This document shows, one piece after another, positions 26,345-35,177 of a stretch of DNA of 64,000 bases; within the stretch, counting starts at the first letter, position 1, and the number at the start of each line of letters is the position of its first letter. Position numbers and translations under genes: made by a program. The DNA is from Microvirga sp. SRT01 (GTDB lineage Bacteria > Pseudomonadota > Alphaproteobacteria > Sphingomonadales > Sphingomonadaceae): assembly GCA_018139225.1 (NCBI GenBank), contig JAGSNX010000002.1, forward strand, positions 124,001 through 188,000. The letters are read 5' to 3'. Under the pieces are notes generated by a model. It did no database searches. It was not told the DNA's origin and saw only the letters and a list, made by a program, of their open reading frames with translations.

Positions 26345-27445
26345 GTGACGGAACTGCTCGACCTCGCGGTGGTCGTGCCGACGTTCAACGAGCGTGGCAA
26401 TGTTGCGACGCTGGTGGCGCGGCTGGATCAGGCGCTGTCGGGCATCCATTGGGAAGTGATCTTCGTCGACGACGACAGCCCGGATGGCACCGCCGACGAG
26501 GCGCGCTCGCTGGGCCGCGTCGATACCCGCGTCCGCGTCGTTCACCGGATCGGCCGCCGTGGGCTATCGTCGGCGTGTATCGAGGGGATGTGCGCGACCG
26601 CCGCGCCGGTCGTCGCGGTGATCGATGGCGACATGCAGCATGACGAGAGGCTGTTGCCGGCGATGCTGGCGCAGTTGCAGGCCGACTCCACGCTGGACGT
26701 GGTGGTCGGATCGCGCTTCTGCGAGGGCGGCTGCACGGGCGAGTGGGATCCCGACCGCGTCGCCAAGTCGGCGCTGGCGACGCGCCTGTCGGGCTATATC
26801 CTGAAGACCGGCCTGACCGACCCGATGAGCGGCTTCTTCATGATCCGCACCGCGGTGGCGCGTACGCTGTCGCCGCGGCTGTCGGGTATCGGGTTCAAGA
26901 TCCTGCTCGACCTGATGACCGCCGCGCCGATGCCGATGCGCTTCGTCGAGCTACCCTATGTGTTCCGCGTGCGGACCGAGGGCGAGTCGAAGCTCGATCA
27001 CGTCGTGGCGATGGAGTATTTGATCGCGCTGTACGATCGCCGGTTCGGGCGGTTCGTACCGGTGCGGTTCGCGATGTTCTCCGCGATCGGCGCGATCGGG
27101 GTGGGCATGCACATGGGCGTGCTGTCGCTGCTCTATCTGGCGATGGGCGTCAGCTTTTTGGCGGCGACGATCGTCGCGACGCTGGCGGCGATGACCGGAA
27201 ACTTCTTCCTGAACAACGCGCTGACCTATCGCGACCGGCGGCTGAAGGGGTTCAGGCAACTGGCCGACGGGTGGGTGTCGTTCTGCGTCGTCTGCGCGGT
27301 CGGGGCGGTCGCGAATGTCGGCGTCGCGGCGTTCCTGCACGATGTCCACAACGACGCATGGGCGTTGTCCGCGCTGGCGGGGGTGCTGGTCGGTGCCGTG
27401 TGGAACTACGCGCTGTCGTCGCGCTTCGTCTGGGGGCGGTACTGA
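26345..27445 (+). CDS. GT2 polyprenyl-phosphate sugar synthase fused to GtrA
   Basis: A 366-residue fusion. Residues about 1-235 are a family 2 glycosyltransferase of the dolichol-phosphate mannose synthase type, with VVVPTFNERGNVATLV, FVDDDSPDGTADEA and IDGDMQHDERLLPAM (DxD). Residues about 240-366 form a four-helix GtrA domain (VRFAMFSAIGAIGVGMHMGV). Such fusions make a lipid-linked sugar and probably flip it across the membrane. The start is GTG 26345, 13 bases after leuB. The PMT-like gene converging from the right is a plausible user of the lipid-linked sugar. Confidence 0.88.
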   Translation: MTELLDLAVVVPTFNERGNVATLVARLDQALSGIHWEVIFVDDDSPDGTADEARSLGRVDTRVRVVHRIGRRGLSSACIEGMCATAAPVVAVIDGDMQHDERLLPAMLAQLQADSTLDVVVGSRFCEGGCTGEWDPDRVAKSALATRLSGYILKTGLTDPMSGFFMIRTAVARTLSPRLSGIGFKILLDLMTAAPMPMRFVELPYVFRVRTEGESKLDHVVAMEYLIALYDRRFGRFVPVRFAMFSAIGAIGVGMHMGVLSLLYLAMGVSFLAATIVATLAAMTGNFFLNNALTYRDRRLKGFRQLADGWVSFCVVCAVGAVANVGVAAFLHDVHNDAWALSALAGVLVGAVWNYALSSRFVWGRY

Positions 27446-27566
27446 TCCCGCGGAAGGTTAGGCTAAGGTTAGTCCAACGCGGCGTTTCGCCAAAGCCGTC
27501 GGGATGTCAAAGAACGGTTCGATCCAACGCACATAGCGGACCTCCGCCATGTAGGACAGCGGCCGA

Positions 27567-28814
27567 TCACGGCCAACTCCTCAGCCACATCCAGCGCAGG
27601 AACGACCGTTCCCCGGCCAGCGGCGCGGCGGACAGGATCGGGTAGAAATACACGAACAGGCCGGCGACGAGCAGCAGATACGCTTCGTCCCAGCGGTCCA
27701 CCCTCGCACGCCAGTGGTCGAACGCGACTGCGATCGGGATCGCCAGCCAGATGCCGGGCAGGTAATAATAATAGAAGAACCCCAGCGACTTGGGGATCGC
27801 CGGCCAGATCGCGAACGACGCGATCCAAAGCCCCGCCGCGACGCCCAGCCGCACGTCGCGCGTCCTGATCCAGCCCCAGGCGCACGCGGCCACCGCGACC
27901 AGTCCGCCCCACCACACCGCCGGGTTGCCGACCAGCAGGATGCCGCGCTGCGCCCAGTCGACGCGTTCGTACAGATACCAGATCGGGCGGATGTCGAGCG
28001 GCCACGTCCACCACGCCGACTGATAGGTGTGCGGCGGCAGCACCTGCGTCTGCTGCTGGTACATCGTCCACTGGAACGGGATCAGCGTCCGCCACGTCAG
28101 CGGCTGTTCGGCGTAGAAGAATGCCGGCAGGAACGTCGCGAAATACACCGCGACGCTGCCCAGCCCGAGCACCGCCAGCGCCACCTCCGCGTCCAGCCCG
28201 CGCCAGCGGTCCGGTCGCCCCCGCCGCAGCAGCAGGAACGCGATGCCGGCGAACGCCACGTATGGCGCGGCGGTCCACTTACAGGCGGTCGCCAGCCCCA
28301 GCATCGCCGCGCCAGCCGCCCAGCGTCGCCCGACTCGTCCCGGTGGCGCGTGCATCGCCCAAAGCAGGCACACCGCGCCGCCGACCACGAACGCCGCCAT
28401 GAACCCGTCGAGCATCGCGATCCGCGCCTGCACGAACACGGTGAAGTTCAGCGCGGTCAGCACCGCCCCCGTGATTGCCGGTCGCATCCGCCGCGTGCCC
28501 AGCCACAGCAGCGCGAACATGCCCGTCACAACGCCCGTGGCGGCGACGCTCGACAGCGCCCGCCAGCCGAGCGAGGTATCGCCAAACAGCCAGATCCCCA
28601 GCCCGATCAGCTCCTTGGCGAGCAAAGGATGCTCGATATTCTGCGGCCGGGCGAGCGCCAGCAGCGTCCGCGCGGCGGGTACGTAATGCACCTCGTCGAA
28701 CACCAGGCTGGTCGGCGTCGCCAATCGCCAGCCGAACAGCAATTGCGCGACCACCGCGATCAGCAGCGCGACGGGCCAGGGTCTATCGGCGAAACGGCGG
28801 AGGACAGCGGACAC
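27567..28814 (-). CDS. PMT-type phospholipid carrier-dependent glycosyltransferase
   Basis: A polytopic membrane protein of about 415 residues of the GT39/GT-C (PMT) class. The catalytic Asp-Glu in the first periplasmic loop is present (PTSLVFDEVHYVPAARTLLA), followed by PQNIEHPLLAKELIGLGIWL with the conserved His-Pro-Pro/Leu region, and many helices. Such enzymes transfer mannose or another sugar from a polyprenyl phosphate to a protein or lipid. The start is uncertain: GTG 28814 (VSAVLRRFADRPWP) leaves room for the divergent metZ promoter, while frames further upstream overlap metZ. It converges with the GT2-GtrA gene. Confidence 0.85.
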   Translation of the reverse strand: MSAVLRRFADRPWPVALLIAVVAQLLFGWRLATPTSLVFDEVHYVPAARTLLALARPQNIEHPLLAKELIGLGIWLFGDTSLGWRALSSVAATGVVTGMFALLWLGTRRMRPAITGAVLTALNFTVFVQARIAMLDGFMAAFVVGGAVCLLWAMHAPPGRVGRRWAAGAAMLGLATACKWTAAPYVAFAGIAFLLLRRGRPDRWRGLDAEVALAVLGLGSVAVYFATFLPAFFYAEQPLTWRTLIPFQWTMYQQQTQVLPPHTYQSAWWTWPLDIRPIWYLYERVDWAQRGILLVGNPAVWWGGLVAVAACAWGWIRTRDVRLGVAAGLWIASFAIWPAIPKSLGFFYYYYLPGIWLAIPIAVAFDHWRARVDRWDEAYLLLVAGLFVYFYPILSAAPLAGERSFLRWMWLRSWP

Positions 28815-28881
28815 GCGCCCGTCATGCCGTCGTTCGGCTTTTCCTTGCAAGGGACCGCGCACCGGGGGCAAAGCGGCGGGC

Positions 28882-30090
28882 ATGAAGCGCAAGACCGGCC
28901 AGGACCGCACGATCACCCAGAACTGGCGTCCCGCGACGCAGGCGGTCCGCGGCGGCACCGCGCGGTCCGAATATGGCGAGACGTCGGAGGCGTTGTTCCT
29001 GACCTCGGGCTACGCCTACGACTGCGCGGGCGACGCGGCGGCGCGGTTCGCGGGTGAACAGGTCGGCATGACCTATTCCCGCCTCCAGAACCCGACGGTC
29101 GAGATGCTGGAACAGCGTATCGCCCTGCTGGAGGGCGCGGAGGCGTGCCGGACGATGGCGACCGGCATGGCGGCGATGACCGCGGCGCTGCTGTGCCAGT
29201 TGCAGCAGGGCGACCATCTGGTCGGCGGGCGCGCCGCGTTCGGATCGTGCCGGTGGTTGACCGATACGCTGCTGCCGAAGTTCGGCATCGCCACAACGGT
29301 GGTCGATGCGCGCGACCCGCAGGCGTTCGTCGATGCGCTGCGCCCCGAAACCAAGGTCTTCTTCTTCGAGACGCCCGCGAACCCGACGATGGATGTGGTC
29401 GACCTTGCCGCCGTCTGCGCGATCGCCCGCGAGCGGGGGATCACGACGGTCGTCGACAACGCCTTCGCGACGCCGGCGCTGCAACGGCCGATGGAGTTCG
29501 GCGCGGATGTCGTCGCCTATTCCGCGACGAAGATGATGGACGGGCAGGGCCGCGTGCTGGCCGGTGCAGTCTGCGGGACGCAGGACTGGATCGACAACAC
29601 GCTGCTGCCGTTCACGCGCAACACCGGGCCGACGCTGTCGGCGTTCAACGCGTGGGTGGTGCTGAAGGGGCTGGAGACGCTCGACCTGCGCATCCGTCGC
29701 CAGTCGGAGAATTCGGTCAAGGTCGGCACCTTCCTCGAAGGGCGCGTCGCCCGCGTGATGCACCCCGGTTTGCCGAGTCATCCGCAGCACGAGCTGGCGA
29801 TGGCGCAGATGAGCGCCGCCGGCCCGATCTTCGCGCTGGAAGTACCCGGCGGTCGCGAACAGGCGCATGCCCTGCTCGACGGGCTGGAGCTGGTTGATAT
29901 CAGCAACAACATCGGCGACTCGCGTTCGCTGATGACGCACCCCTCCTCGACCACGCACAGCGGCGTCGCCGAGGAAAAGCGGCTGGAGATGGGCATCGGC
30001 GAGGGCATGTTGCGTCTGAACGTCGGGCTGGAGGACGCGGACGACGTGATCGAGGACCTCGATCAGGCGCTCAGGCGTGCCGGCTTATGA
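28882..30090 (+). CDS. metZ: O-succinylhomoserine sulfhydrylase
   Basis: A 402-residue PLP enzyme of the trans-sulfuration family, which turns an O-acylhomoserine plus sulfide into homocysteine. Key parts: TYSRLQNPTVEMLEQRIALL, GGRAAFGSCRWLTDTLLPKF, VDNAFATPALQRP and the PLP lysine in AYSATKMMDGQGRVL. The C-terminus SLMTHPSSTTHSGVAEE is typical. The METZ rather than cystathionine-synthase assignment rests on overall resemblance to alphaproteobacterial MetZ. apaG overlaps its stop by four bases. Confidence 0.9.
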   Translation: MKRKTGQDRTITQNWRPATQAVRGGTARSEYGETSEALFLTSGYAYDCAGDAAARFAGEQVGMTYSRLQNPTVEMLEQRIALLEGAEACRTMATGMAAMTAALLCQLQQGDHLVGGRAAFGSCRWLTDTLLPKFGIATTVVDARDPQAFVDALRPETKVFFFETPANPTMDVVDLAAVCAIARERGITTVVDNAFATPALQRPMEFGADVVAYSATKMMDGQGRVLAGAVCGTQDWIDNTLLPFTRNTGPTLSAFNAWVVLKGLETLDLRIRRQSENSVKVGTFLEGRVARVMHPGLPSHPQHELAMAQMSAAGPIFALEVPGGREQAHALLDGLELVDISNNIGDSRSLMTHPSSTTHSGVAEEKRLEMGIGEGMLRLNVGLEDADDVIEDLDQALRRAGL

Positions 30091-30500
30091 CGTTCGACGC
30101 GATGAAGAGCCTGTTCGGCTATGCGGCGACGACGCGCGACGTGACGGTGCGCGTCGCCGTCAGCTATCTGCCCGAACAGTCGGAGCCGGGACGGGGCCGC
30201 TGGTTCTGGGCCTATCACATCCGTATCGAGAATGACGGTAGCGCGCCGGTGCAGTTGCTGACCCGCCACTGGATCATCACCGATGGCCGCGGGGCGCGGC
30301 ATTCGGTGGAGGGCGAGGGGGTGGTCGGCGAACAGCCGCTGATCGAGCCGGGCGCGAGCTTCGACTATGTCTCGGGCTGTCCGCTTGCGACGCCCTCCGG
30401 CGCGATGCAGGGCACGTACCGGATGGTTGCGGAAGACGGCACGCTGTTCGACGCGGACATTCCGCGCTTCGCGCTGCATGCGCCGACGGTGTCGCAGTGA
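30087..30500 (+). CDS. apaG: ApaG domain protein
   Basis: A 137-residue immunoglobulin-like fold protein. Family marks: VRVAVSYLPEQSEPGRGRWF, FWAYHIRIENDGSAPVQLLT, RHWIITDGRG and the glycine-rich GEGVVGEQPLIEPGASFDYV. Historically linked to cobalt/magnesium resistance; the biochemical role is unclear. ATG 30087 overlaps the metZ TGA (ATGA), which is the likely start; ATG 30102 is an alternative. Confidence 0.94.
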   Translation: MTFDAMKSLFGYAATTRDVTVRVAVSYLPEQSEPGRGRWFWAYHIRIENDGSAPVQLLTRHWIITDGRGARHSVEGEGVVGEQPLIEPGASFDYVSGCPLATPSGAMQGTYRMVAEDGTLFDADIPRFALHAPTVSQ

Positions 30501-30567
30501 CGGGGTATCACCCGACGCCGCATGAGCGAATCGCGCGGGCCAGCACTCCTTTCCGGAGGGCAACGGC

Positions 30568-31359
30568 ATGAAGCGCACCCACCTCCCGCTCAATGGTCTG
30601 CGCGTGCTCGACGCCGCTGCGCGGCATCTGTCGTTCACGCGCGCGGCGGACGAGCTTGCCGTCACGCCCGCCGCCGTGGGCCAGCAGATCAGGGCGCTGG
30701 AGGATACGCTGGGCGTCGTGCTGTTCCGGCGTACGACGCGCGGGCTGGAGCTGACGCCGGAGGGCGAGGCCGGGCTCGCGCCCTTGCGCGACGGATTCCT
30801 CCAGTTCGAGGAAGCGGTGCGAGCGATGCAGGCCGGACAGTCGTCCAAGTCGCTGACCATCGCCGCGCCGCGCGACCTGACCGACAAGTGGCTGATGCCG
30901 CGCCTCGCCGCGATCGCCGCCGCCGACCGTGACCTACGCTTCGTGCTGATCGGCGCGGACGAGACGGTCGACTTCACGCAAGCCAATCTCGACCTCGCGA
31001 TCCGCTGGGGCGAGGGGCCGGGCGAGCATGAGGGCGAGGCGCTGGAATCGGACGGGATGGTCACCGTCGCCGCACCCGCCGTGGCGATCGACGCGCCGCT
31101 GATCGCGTGGCCGGGGTCGCCCGACGATACGGGCGCGCTGGTGCGGGTCGACGATGCCGGGCTGGCGATCGACGCCGCCGCCGCCGGGCTGGGCCGCGCG
31201 ACCGTGCCGCAACTGCTCGCCGCCGCCGATCTGGCGTCGGGCCGGGTGATCGCGATGGGCGAGCCGGTGCCGTCGCGGCTCGGCTATTGGCTGGTCGCGC
31301 CGTTGCCGCAGTGGCGGCAGGCGAAGGTCCGCGCGCTGGTCGACGCGCTGGCGCAATGA
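30568..31359 (+). CDS. LysR family transcriptional regulator (GcvA-like subgroup)
   Basis: A 263-residue regulator, somewhat shorter than the usual 290-310. The N-terminal helix-turn-helix is standard (LRVLDAAARHLSFTRAADEL, AVTPAAVGQQIRALEDTLGV, LFRRTTRGLELTPEG). The effector domain contains NLDLAIRWGEG, as in GcvA/AmpR-type members, but is truncated in the second lobe. The downstream GNAT gene starts inside its stop codon, so the two are coupled. No divergent target gene is adjacent. GGAGGG precedes ATG 30568. Confidence 0.88.
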   Translation: MKRTHLPLNGLRVLDAAARHLSFTRAADELAVTPAAVGQQIRALEDTLGVVLFRRTTRGLELTPEGEAGLAPLRDGFLQFEEAVRAMQAGQSSKSLTIAAPRDLTDKWLMPRLAAIAAADRDLRFVLIGADETVDFTQANLDLAIRWGEGPGEHEGEALESDGMVTVAAPAVAIDAPLIAWPGSPDDTGALVRVDDAGLAIDAAAAGLGRATVPQLLAAADLASGRVIAMGEPVPSRLGYWLVAPLPQWRQAKVRALVDALAQ

Positions 31360-31886
31360 AGGCGATGTTCGACAGCGAGCGCCTGACGATGCGCCCGCTG
31401 TCGACCGACGATGCGGAGGCGCTGCACGACGCGTATCGCGACGTCGACCTGATGCGCTGGTGGTCGAGCGCGCCGCATGCCGATCTGGCGGAAACGCGCG
31501 CCTATCTGATGCCGCGTGCCGTAGACGATCCGTGGACCGGCTGGGCGATCACGCTGGACGGCGCCGCGATCGGCACCGTGTCCGCGCACCGGCGTCGGCC
31601 GGGCGTGTACGAGATCGGCTATCTGCTCGCCCGCCGATACTGGGGTCAGGGCTATGCGCGCGAGGCGGTGGCGCGGCTGATCGACCTGCTGATCGCGGAG
31701 GATGGTGCCCGCCGCATCTTCGCCGACACCGACCCGGACAATGCCGGCTCGATCGCCCTGCTGGAACGCCTCGGCTTCCGCCGTGAGGGCCTGCTGCGCG
31801 AGGAGTGGGAAACCCACATCGGCATCCGCGACACCCTGCTGCTAGGACTTCTCGCGCGCGAGTGGCGCTGTCCTACAGAGGGTTGA
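31356..31886 (+). CDS. GNAT family N-acetyltransferase, RimJ/RimL-like
   Basis: A 176-residue acetyltransferase. ERLTMRPLSTDDAEALHDAY begins the fold; the acetyl-CoA loop is RRYWGQGYAREAVARLIDLL (Q/RxxGxG/A type), and RIFADTDPDNAGSIALLERL then GFRREGLLREEWETHIGIRD are typical of the RimJ/RimL group (Acetyltransf_3). The substrate is unknown. ATG 31356 forms an ATGA overlap with the LysR stop. Confidence 0.88.
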   Translation: MKAMFDSERLTMRPLSTDDAEALHDAYRDVDLMRWWSSAPHADLAETRAYLMPRAVDDPWTGWAITLDGAAIGTVSAHRRRPGVYEIGYLLARRYWGQGYAREAVARLIDLLIAEDGARRIFADTDPDNAGSIALLERLGFRREGLLREEWETHIGIRDTLLLGLLAREWRCPTEG

Positions 31887-32035
31887 GGGGGTAGAGTCAG
31901 GCGGTTCTTTGACATCGATGGTAGTGCGTGCCTCGCTGGGCCGAGGCTTGCGCGCGTTTCAGTTAGTCGGCATGGCCGCTTTTGGTGGTAAGCGGAAGGG
32001 CAGCTTTCGGGCGAGAACCAGCACATAGCTGCCAT

Positions 32036-32359
32036 TCACGGGATGCCGTGCATCCGATCCTTCTCCGTCCCGAGCCTCGTGCGAATGCTGACAAAACCGG
32101 CTCGCCGAACGGCACGCGAAGCCTCGCGGACGCATCGAACAGGCGTGTCGGAGGTCGTAAGAATTTCAGCGCCTCTAGCGACCTCATAGCCATTCTGCGT
32201 CAAAGCGGCGGTAAGCTGGCGAGGGTTCATGCCAGTGTCAGTAAGCCAGTAGGTGCAGCTAGGCCGATCTACGGAAATCCAGACCCGATAGCTTTGGGAG
32301 AAATCCGCTTCGAGGGCGGGCGTCAGGGCGGCGGTAGCGAGAAGGGTGGCGAGCAGCAT
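32036..32359 (-). CDS. Hypothetical small exported protein
   Basis: A 107-residue protein beginning MLLATLLATAALTPALEADF, a plausible signal peptide. The mature part includes YRVWISVDRPSCTYWLTDTG and DTPVRCVREASRAVRRAGFV, with two cysteines. The layout (a scalar readout followed by xxRCVxxAxxxxxRAGF) is reminiscent of the periplasmic domain of ExbD-like proteins, but the match is weak. ATG 32359 is supported by AAGG nine bases upstream. It is the last of three small leftward genes in an otherwise empty 1.5-kb stretch. Confidence 0.55.
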   Translation of the reverse strand: MLLATLLATAALTPALEADFSQSYRVWISVDRPSCTYWLTDTGMNPRQLTAALTQNGYEVARGAEILTTSDTPVRCVREASRAVRRAGFVSIRTRLGTEKDRMHGIP

Positions 32360-32436
32360 CAGCGGCGATCCTTGCACCAACCTTTGGTGTCCGCAATCAG
32401 GAATGGCGCCGGCTCTTCGCAATGTCTCGAATTGGG

Positions 32437-32883
32437 CGAAAGCGGAAGGGCCGAGACGGGAAGGAAGGCGGTCTGGCCGCTTTCGGCTACACGCGAGGAT
32501 TAGCTGCCACCTGCTGATCGCCGCATCTTGTTCACGATTAAGCGAACAACGAAGAACAACATTGCCGCGACGACGACGGTCGGAGCGACGACGAAGGGCA
32601 AGAAGCCCTTCTTACAGTCCGAGTCCGGGACGCAGTCACCGAGAGCGTCAACGAGGGTGAGAAAACAGAAGAGGGGCACGCCAATGACTGCGGCAACGGC
32701 ACAGCCCCACTTGCTACCTGCGGTAGTCCCGCCCTGATATCTGCTATCGCTCACGGGTTGAAGCTGAACGATCGACCGGTTTCGGGCAAGTCGCTCCTGC
32801 CTCTGAACGGCAGGCATTGGGCGTAAACGGCTCGTCCGCTTTCCCGCCCCAAAGCCGCCGGTCCGGTTTCGGGCAGGCAGCGT
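32437..32883. repeat. Scattered CCGCTTTCG / CGAAAGCGG repeat words
   Basis: CGAAAGCGG (32437-32445) and CCGCTTTCG (32477-32485) form an inverted pair. CCGGTTTCGGGCA occurs twice as a direct repeat, near 32775 and 32868, and TCCGCTTTC appears near 32835. A related CCGCTT/AAGCGG hairpin lies near 31978-31997. These look like worn copies of a dispersed intergenic repeat around the small hypothetical genes. Confidence 0.4.
32500..32754 (-). CDS. Hypothetical small membrane protein, two helices
   Basis: An 84-residue protein if read from GTG 32754 (VSDSRYQGGTTAGSKWGCAV); ATG 32817 would add 21 residues. Two transmembrane helices are visible (CAVAAVIGVPLFCFLTLVDA and FLPFVVAPTVVVAAMLFFVV), separated by a short loop with a Cys pair (LGDCVPDSDCKKGF). 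I recall similar proteins in other sphingomonads without assigned function. No clear ribosome site marks either start. Confidence 0.5.
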   Translation of the reverse strand: MSDSRYQGGTTAGSKWGCAVAAVIGVPLFCFLTLVDALGDCVPDSDCKKGFLPFVVAPTVVVAAMLFFVVRLIVNKMRRSAGGS

Positions 32884-32918
32884 CCGCTACGCGGGTCGCG
32901 AACGGCGAGAGTTGGTGG

Positions 32919-33206
32919 TTAGCTGTCGTTCGAGATCGCGTCGTCGGTAGAAACCGTCTTCTCGATCAAGCGGCCCTGCGGCACGTCACTGGCGATCAGG
33001 CCAGTTTTTGCCATCAGCCAAAGCCGCCAAAGCAGAAATGCCATCCATCCAACCGCGATCGCGACGCCCGGTATGCGCCACCAGTTTCCGAAAAGCGGAG
33101 TAGCGAAGAGCGGAAACGCGCCAGCAGCGTACAGCAGCTTGCCGGCGTAAAGGCTTCCGGACTGAACCTCGTCGATCCAGATGCGAAACCGCTGATAGAT
33201 CGTCAT
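32919..33206 (-). CDS. Hypothetical small membrane protein
   Basis: A 95-residue protein starting at ATG 33206 with a very good AGGAGG site five or six bases upstream. It begins MTIYQRFRIWIDEVQSGSLY, has two hydrophobic segments (GKLLYAAGAFPLFATPLFGN and GVAIAVGWMAFLLWRLWLMA), and a polar C-terminus. No family recognised. The gap from here to the ABC permease (33207-33434) shows no other gene. Confidence 0.55.
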   Translation of the reverse strand: MTIYQRFRIWIDEVQSGSLYAGKLLYAAGAFPLFATPLFGNWWRIPGVAIAVGWMAFLLWRLWLMAKTGLIASDVPQGRLIEKTVSTDDAISNDS

Positions 33207-33434
33207 GAGGCCTCCTGTGGGGCTAAACCTAGCACATCCGGCTATGTCAGCAATCGGGCGTGAGCAGTCATTCCCGGTGTCGCCGCCCCGCCCCTGCACC
33301 GAAGTGGAAGACACCCGTCCGGTGCCTCCACTTCCTCCACTTCGCCCGCATTATCCTGTGAATTCAGCAGCCCGCAGCCACGCACCTCCCGCTCCGAAAC
33401 CGCCGCCAACCGCCGCCGCAAAACCCCAAACAGC

Positions 33435-34283
33435 TCAGTTCTTCAACCGCCATCCGCGCCGCAGCAGCACGTAGCAGGCGACGCCCAGCGCCACATCGAT
33501 GCCCAGCACCACCAGCGATCCGACAAACACCGGCGAATCGGCAATGCCGAGGAAGCCGTAGCGAAAGCCGGAGATGATATAGAAGAACGGGTTGGCATGA
33601 CTGAACGCGCGGAAGGCGGGGGCGAGCTTGTCGACCGAGTAGAAGGTGCCCGACAGCAGCGCGAGCGGGGTGACGACGAAGTTGGTCACCGCGGCGGCGT
33701 GGTCGAACTTCTCCGCCCAGATCGACGTCAGCACGCCGAGAAACGCGAGGAACAGCGATCCCAGCAGGCCGAACCACAGGATCGCCAGCGGCGCGTGTGG
33801 GGTGACGTGAACGCCGGGGTACAGCGCCATCGCCGCCCACACGACGATGCCGACGATGATCGCCCGCGTCACCGCGCCGCCGACCAGCGCCGACAGCAAT
33901 TCCATCGTCGACAAGGGTGGTTGCAGATAATCGACGATCGTCCCCTGGATCTTGCCGACCAGCAGCGAGAAGCTGGCATTGGCGAAGGCGGGACCCATCA
34001 TCCCCTGGCTGATGATGAGGCCGGGGGCGATGAAATCGGCGAAGGCGACCTCCGATCCGCCGACCAGCACGGGGCGTTTCGCCCCCGTCGCGACGGTGAA
34101 GACGACGAGGAACAACAGCGTCGTGATCGCCGGTGCCCAGATCGTCTGGAGCTGCACCTTGAAGAAACGGCGCACCTCCTTGATATAGAGGGTGCGAAGG
34201 CCGCCCCAGTTGATGTTCCGGATGACGGGCACGCCGGGGGCGTTCCTCACCAGAGTTTGACCGATCGGGGGCTGGCTGCTCAT
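33435..34283 (-). CDS. ABC-2 type transporter permease
   Basis: A 282-residue membrane protein with six helices of the ABC-2 class (export of polysaccharide, lipid or drug). NWGGLRTLYIKEVRRFFKVQ is the cytoplasmic entry helix region, and LLSGTFYSVDKLAPAFRAFS then NPFFYIISGFRYGFLGIAD is the conserved C-terminal signature. ATG 34283 gives MSSQPPIGQTLV. No ATPase gene lies next to it in the window, so its partner must be encoded elsewhere. It is divergent from gcrA. Confidence 0.9.
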   Translation of the reverse strand: MSSQPPIGQTLVRNAPGVPVIRNINWGGLRTLYIKEVRRFFKVQLQTIWAPAITTLLFLVVFTVATGAKRPVLVGGSEVAFADFIAPGLIISQGMMGPAFANASFSLLVGKIQGTIVDYLQPPLSTMELLSALVGGAVTRAIIVGIVVWAAMALYPGVHVTPHAPLAILWFGLLGSLFLAFLGVLTSIWAEKFDHAAAVTNFVVTPLALLSGTFYSVDKLAPAFRAFSHANPFFYIISGFRYGFLGIADSPVFVGSLVVLGIDVALGVACYVLLRRGWRLKN

Positions 34284-34341
34284 GGCGGGGTCGGGTACTC
34301 CCTGCGGCTGCCGCCCGCAACGATGACGATAAGGAATACGC

Positions 34342-35064
34342 ATGTCCTGGACCGACGAGCGGATCGATACGCTCAAGACGATGTGGGAGGCCGGCCAGAC
34401 CGCCAGCCAGATCGCCGAGGCGCTGGGGCAGGGCGTCAGCCGCAATGCCGTGATCGGCAAGGCGCACCGGCTGGGCCTTCAGGCGCGCCCCTCACCGGTG
34501 CGCGCGAACGACTCGGCGGCGACCGCGGCCGCAGCCGCGCCGACACCGGCGCCAATGCCAGCGGCGGCACCGCCGCCGGCGCCCGTCGTAGCGGCTGCTC
34601 CGCCGCCGCCGCCCGTGGCCGCACCGGTCGCCGCGCCGCCGCGTGCCGCTGCGCCGGAGATCGAGGACGAGGACGAGGCGGAGGAGGCTGCACCCGCCGT
34701 CGTTGCAGCGCCTCCCGCGCCGCCGCAGCCGATCATGCGCTCGGTCGGCCCCGGTGGCTTCCTGCGTCAGGCGCCGGGCGAGCAGCAGCCGCCGATCGCC
34801 CCCGCGCCGCCGCGCCGGCTGGTTCCGGCCAAGCCATCGGCGGAGATCGCGGGCAAGACCAGCCTGCTCGATCTGAACGACCGCATCTGCAAATGGCCGC
34901 TGGGCCATCCGGGCGAACCCGATTTCCACTTCTGTGGTGAGAAGGTGAACCCGGGCTTCCCGTACTGCGTCGATCATTGCGGCCACGCCTATCAGGCGCA
35001 GCTCCCCCGCCGCGACCGCCGCCCGCCGCCGCCGCTGCCCTTCGGTGGCCCGCGCGTCCGGTAG
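34342..35064 (+). CDS. gcrA: GcrA cell cycle regulator
   Basis: A 240-residue alphaproteobacterial cell-cycle factor that binds sigma-70 RNA polymerase and responds to CcrM methylation at GANTC. The N-terminal DNA-binding part is near identical to the family (MSWTDERIDTLKTMWEAGQT, ASQIAEALGQGVSRNAVIGK, AHRLGL). A long Ala/Pro-rich linker (about residues 50-150) follows and is longer than in Caulobacter. The C-terminal sigma-interacting part holds the Cys motif (LNDRICKWPLGHPGEPDFHF, CGEKVNPGFPYCVDHC). I saw no GANTC site in its own 58-base leader. Confidence 0.95.
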   Translation: MSWTDERIDTLKTMWEAGQTASQIAEALGQGVSRNAVIGKAHRLGLQARPSPVRANDSAATAAAAAPTPAPMPAAAPPPAPVVAAAPPPPPVAAPVAAPPRAAAPEIEDEDEAEEAAPAVVAAPPAPPQPIMRSVGPGGFLRQAPGEQQPPIAPAPPRRLVPAKPSAEIAGKTSLLDLNDRICKWPLGHPGEPDFHFCGEKVNPGFPYCVDHCGHAYQAQLPRRDRRPPPPLPFGGPRVR

Positions 35065-35177
35065 GTCCGATGCCCCTCCTCCAGGCAGGAGGGGCGTCCA
35101 GTCCCGCTTCGGCACGCACAGGATGCTTGCCTGCGCTTAACCGATATGAAAGTCGGTCAGGCTAGCATGGGACGATC

